NCBI GenBank assembly: GCA_913051715.1
Contig: CAJXCG010000003.1
Span: forward strand, 1-52,994
Direction of reading: 5' to 3'
DNA from: an uncultured Rhodobiaceae bacterium
Lineage (GTDB): Bacteria > Pseudomonadota > Alphaproteobacteria > RS24
Length of the DNA stretch: 52,994 nucleotides
The translations under genes were made by a program, and so were the position numbers. Shown one piece after another: positions 50,282 to 52,994 of this stretch (its first letter is position 1; each line of letters opens with the position of its first letter). The notes under the pieces are model-generated. The model was not told where the DNA came from. It searched no databases and saw only the letters and a program-made list of their open reading frames with translations.

Positions 50282-51475
50282 ATGTCCGCAGCAGAAATGA
50301 TTGAAACCGCACAAACCATCTCCGGCTATTGGACGGATGAGCGCATTATGATCCGTGACACGGCGCGCGAGTTCACGCTGAACGAAGTTCTGCCGATTGC
50401 CAATAGGCTTGATCCCGAAAAGGGAGATATTCCCGATGAGCTGATCGAGAAGATGGGCGAGATGGGATATTTCGGAATTCTGATCCCGGAAAATCTGGGC
50501 GGCTTGGGGCTAGGCTATTTTGAATATTGCGTGGTCGCCGAACAACTCGCACGCGGTTGGATGAGTGTTTCCTCCATCATCGCCCGCGGCAATCATTTCT
50601 ATCGGTCGATTCCGGCGGCCACTGACGAAGAGCGCGCCGAAAAAACCCGCCTGATGGCGCAAGGTAAATATCTGGGCGCGTTCTCCATGTCGGAACCCAG
50701 TGTCGGCTCCGACGTTGCGGCGATTGCATGTCGTGCCGTCGAAGACGGCGATGATTGGGTGGTGACGGGCAATAAATACTGGTGCACATTTGCCGACCGC
50801 GCTGACTTTCTGCATGTGATTTGCCGCACCGACACAGACCCGGATACACCGCGCTGGCAAGGTCTGACAGGGGTGGCGTTTGAAAAGCCGCGCGGTGAAT
50901 TTCCCGAAGGCTGCTCCGGCGCGCCGATACCCAAAATCGGCTATCATGGCTGGCGCACTTATGAATTGGCATTCGACAATGCGCGGACGCCGAAATACGC
51001 CTCGGTGGGTAAACAGGGCGGCGCGTTCAAATCGGTTGCCTCAGCATTGGAAGGCGCGCGCGCACACACCGCAGCGCGCTCGATCGGCTTGGCGCAAGGC
51101 GCACTGGAAGACGCCATGGCCTACGCCAAAGAGCGCGAACAATTTGGTCGCGCCATCGAAAAATTTCAGTCGATCCGATTTAAAATCGCCACCATGGCGA
51201 CCGAAATCGAAGCGGCGCGGCAGTTGCTTTATCATGTATGCAACGAAATCGACAGCGGGCGCCGCTGCGATACCGAAGCTGCCATGGTGAAATATTATGC
51301 CGCTGAAATGGCCGAGCGCGTCACCTCTGAAGCCTTGCAAATTCTCGGTGGGGCAGGGTACACGACGCTGCATGCCGTCGAGCGCTATTGGCGCGATGCG
51401 CGGCTGACCAAGATTTTTGAAGGCAGTTCAGAAATTCAGCAGCGCATTATTTCCGACAGTCTGCTCGGCAAATAA
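50282..51475 (+). CDS. Acyl-CoA dehydrogenase
   Basis: A 397-residue flavoenzyme that introduces an alpha-beta double bond into acyl-CoA. GILIPENLGGLGLGY and GAFSMSEPSVGSDVAA are the FAD and substrate loops; the C-terminal IFEGSSEIQQR contains the catalytic Glu380, and RQLLYHVCNEI and KEREQFGRAIEKFQ complete the family. Short/medium-chain members with this EGSSEI motif include the glutaryl- and 2-methyl-branched types. It follows the CitE-like lyase by 11 nt. GGAGAAA lies before ATG 50282. Confidence 0.93.
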   Translation: MSAAEMIETAQTISGYWTDERIMIRDTAREFTLNEVLPIANRLDPEKGDIPDELIEKMGEMGYFGILIPENLGGLGLGYFEYCVVAEQLARGWMSVSSIIARGNHFYRSIPAATDEERAEKTRLMAQGKYLGAFSMSEPSVGSDVAAIACRAVEDGDDWVVTGNKYWCTFADRADFLHVICRTDTDPDTPRWQGLTGVAFEKPRGEFPEGCSGAPIPKIGYHGWRTYELAFDNARTPKYASVGKQGGAFKSVASALEGARAHTAARSIGLAQGALEDAMAYAKEREQFGRAIEKFQSIRFKIATMATEIEAARQLLYHVCNEIDSGRRCDTEAAMVKYYAAEMAERVTSEALQILGGAGYTTLHAVERYWRDARLTKIFEGSSEIQQRIISDSLLGK

Positions 51476-51487
51476 TGCAGAGGTCGG

Positions 51488-52840
51488 CTAGGCCGGCACC
51501 GCCAAACGCATCAATTCGTGCACATGCGCGCTTTCTTTGATGTTTTTGACGGCCTGTTTTAGCGCGTTTGCGGCGTCGCCGAGGATGGGTGTCGCCAGCG
51601 CATCATATTTCTCTTCCAGCCGAATTTGCTGGTTGGCGAGGTCGTCATTTGGGTGACCTGTATGGCGGTAAAATTCCAGCGTCTCGGATTTGGTATTGAT
51701 CACCAGCTTGGCGCTCATAATGCCGTGTTCGTCTTCAAAGCCGCCCACCACACGCATTTTATCCCGTAAGCCGGCAAGTCGCGGATTGGCTGCCATCTCG
51801 GCGGAGTAATTATCAAGGCTGGAGGTGTCAATTCCGGCGAGAACCATTGCCACAGTATGGTGCATGCTGAACTTACATTCGAGCGGCGAGGTTGGCGTTT
51901 CGATATCGCACATGCCCACGGTCATGGTGCCGACATGGATTTCTATCGTTTCAATATCGTCCGGGTCGTGTGCGGCAAGAAAATCGCGCGCGGCCTCAAT
52001 CGGCGCATGCGTGCCATAGCACGCAGCATGATATTTGAACAATGTACCGCAAATCTGGGTACCGAATTTTGTGACATCAATCGCGGCACCCGCCTCCAGA
52101 CCGGCCAGCACGGGGCCGGCGCCTTGCGCGTTTTCCAGCCCGTCTTCAATGGCGTCGAACCCGCGCGCCACAAGGCGCGCTGCCAGCAGCCCGTCAGCGG
52201 CTGCGCGCCCGGCATGCATGGGCTTGCCCATTGAGCCGAAGAGCGATTTCAAGCCCGAGGCCTGGGTCGCGGCAAGCGACAGCGCTCGCGCGGTCTGATG
52301 CGCGTCCAGCCCCAGCAATAATGAGGCGGCCGCCGCCGCTCCAAAGGCACCGATCGTGCCCGTTGCGTGATAGCCACGCGCGTAATGGTCAGGCCCAAAA
52401 TATCCGCCAATGGCACACTCGGCTTCGTATCCTGCCAAAAACGCGCGCAAGGTCTGTTCGCCGCTCGCATCCAATTCGGCGGCCAAGGCCAGCACGGTCG
52501 GTGCCACTGGCACGGTGGCGTGGCCCAAAGAGGCGGGAATGGCGTCGTCATAATCCAGTGCGTGGCCGATGGTGCCATTGATCAGCGCTGCGTCGATGAG
52601 GCTGGCTTTTTCGCGTCGCCCAATAATGCTGTGCGTGCCCTCATTACCGCGCGTCAATTCACTGGTCATAATGTCGGCGACCGGCTCTTGCGCCCCTTGA
52701 ACGGCGACGCCAAACCAGTCGAGCAAACACTGTTTGGCGACGGTTTCAGCTTCCGCGTTCAACGGCGCGTCGCGTAAGGCGACAATTTTCTCAGCCAGCT
52801 GCAAAGTGGCAGACAAGTTGGCGGACAAAGTGGCGGACAT
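51488..52840 (-). CDS. MmgE/PrpD family protein
   Basis: A 450-residue MmgE/PrpD protein. The family marks are LDYDDAIPASLGHATVPVAP, AGYEAECAIGGYFGPDHYARGYH, the helical core SGLKSLFGSMGKPMHAGRAA and TSPLECKFSMHHTVAMVLAG. Known members are 2-methylcitrate dehydratase and cis-aconitate decarboxylase, so a hydratase or decarboxylase on a branched tricarboxylate or dicarboxylate is expected. ATG 52840 follows GGAGAG; the TTG at 52855 is a less likely start. It converges with the acyl-CoA dehydrogenase gene. Confidence 0.9.
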   Translation of the reverse strand: MSATLSANLSATLQLAEKIVALRDAPLNAEAETVAKQCLLDWFGVAVQGAQEPVADIMTSELTRGNEGTHSIIGRREKASLIDAALINGTIGHALDYDDAIPASLGHATVPVAPTVLALAAELDASGEQTLRAFLAGYEAECAIGGYFGPDHYARGYHATGTIGAFGAAAAASLLLGLDAHQTARALSLAATQASGLKSLFGSMGKPMHAGRAAADGLLAARLVARGFDAIEDGLENAQGAGPVLAGLEAGAAIDVTKFGTQICGTLFKYHAACYGTHAPIEAARDFLAAHDPDDIETIEIHVGTMTVGMCDIETPTSPLECKFSMHHTVAMVLAGIDTSSLDNYSAEMAANPRLAGLRDKMRVVGGFEDEHGIMSAKLVINTKSETLEFYRHTGHPNDDLANQQIRLEEKYDALATPILGDAANALKQAVKNIKESAHVHELMRLAVPA

Positions 52841-52984
52841 GGGCACTCTCCTCAATGTGGAAATTCATAATGCCAAAAAAAACGCGGGTCTAAACCCTGT
52901 TGCCCGCCTTATCAAGTCTGTGATGAATCCATTTTTCGCCCTTGCATCTCGCCCGCCTATGGCATTTCATATTCGGGGGCATAA

Positions 52985-52994
52985 ATGAGCGAAA
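52985..52994 (+). CDS. Possible start of the next gene (fragment)
   Basis: ATG AGC GAA at the right edge is preceded by GGGGGCATAA, an acceptable ribosome-binding site. Only three codons are visible, so the product is unknown. Confidence 0.25.

Noticed and set aside
1-52994. CRISPR array, prophage, transposase or toxin-antitoxin pair
   Set aside because: No regularly spaced repeats, no integrase or transposase motifs and no paired short toxin/antitoxin genes were seen on either strand. A search with dedicated tools could still find degenerate remnants.

Overview
The window is about 53 kb of densely coding chromosomal DNA from an alphaproteobacterium. Three things support that: the order YceD/DUF177, plsX, fabH, ihfA, merR; the pair rplM-rpsI followed shortly by argC; and a set of lineage-typical genes (a ubiquinol-cytochrome c chaperone, a two-domain cold-shock protein, DUF2842, COX15, an NDUFS4-type complex I subunit). 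Many CoA-ester, glutathione and carboxylate enzymes suggest a free-living heterotroph, possibly marine. That ecological reading and any finer placement are inference.

Region 1 (1-14.6 kb) is the housekeeping core. It opens with the tail of a proton-pumping pyrophosphatase, then divergent bamE, the cytochrome bc1 chaperone, DUF177, plsX-fabH (start of fatty-acid and phospholipid synthesis), ihfA and a MerR regulator, tRNA-Pro(GGG), a 26-residue membrane peptide, DUF2842, heme A synthase, ribosomal proteins L13 and S9, a FabZ-type dehydratase, argC, an alanine-type aminotransferase, homoserine dehydrogenase, glpX, recJ and tRNA-Glu. The rpsI reading frame is broken, apparently by loss of about 23 nt.

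Region 2 (14.6-21.3 kb) holds repair and housekeeping accessories: exported MsrA, a Sel1-like secreted protein, a glyoxalase, an alpha/beta hydrolase overlapping a sirtuin deacylase, the double cold-shock protein, a hotdog thioesterase, tRNA-Pro(UGG), gamma-carbonic anhydrase and a quinone oxidoreductase.

Region 3 (21.3-36.6 kb) is a catabolic and secretory region: two acyl-CoA ligases, an aldehyde dehydrogenase, an acyl-CoA dehydrogenase-fold flavoprotein, enoyl-CoA hydratase, a medium-chain reductase, an SDR and a hotdog thioesterase. Between them sit several unrecognised exported proteins. Two of these (24.3-25.0 and 27.3-28.0 kb) look like divergent copies of one undescribed family.

Region 4 (36.6-53 kb) carries a cupin, an isoprenylcysteine-methyltransferase-like protein, a hydroxylaminobenzene-mutase-like membrane protein, an exported DUF3604 protein, a 4-oxalocrotonate-type tautomerase, a MAPEG protein, an MFS transporter, a GT10 fucosyltransferase-like enzyme facing an LpxL-like acyltransferase, a secreted cyclase-family hydrolase, the NDUFS4 homologue, a GST, and a CoA-ester cluster (tandem-domain class III CoA-transferase, nitronate monooxygenase, CitE-like lyase, acyl-CoA dehydrogenase, MmgE/PrpD protein). 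The cluster could form one dicarboxylate pathway. No dedicated transcriptional regulator is visible after the merR gene at 4.4 kb. I found no CRISPR array, prophage, insertion sequence or defence system.
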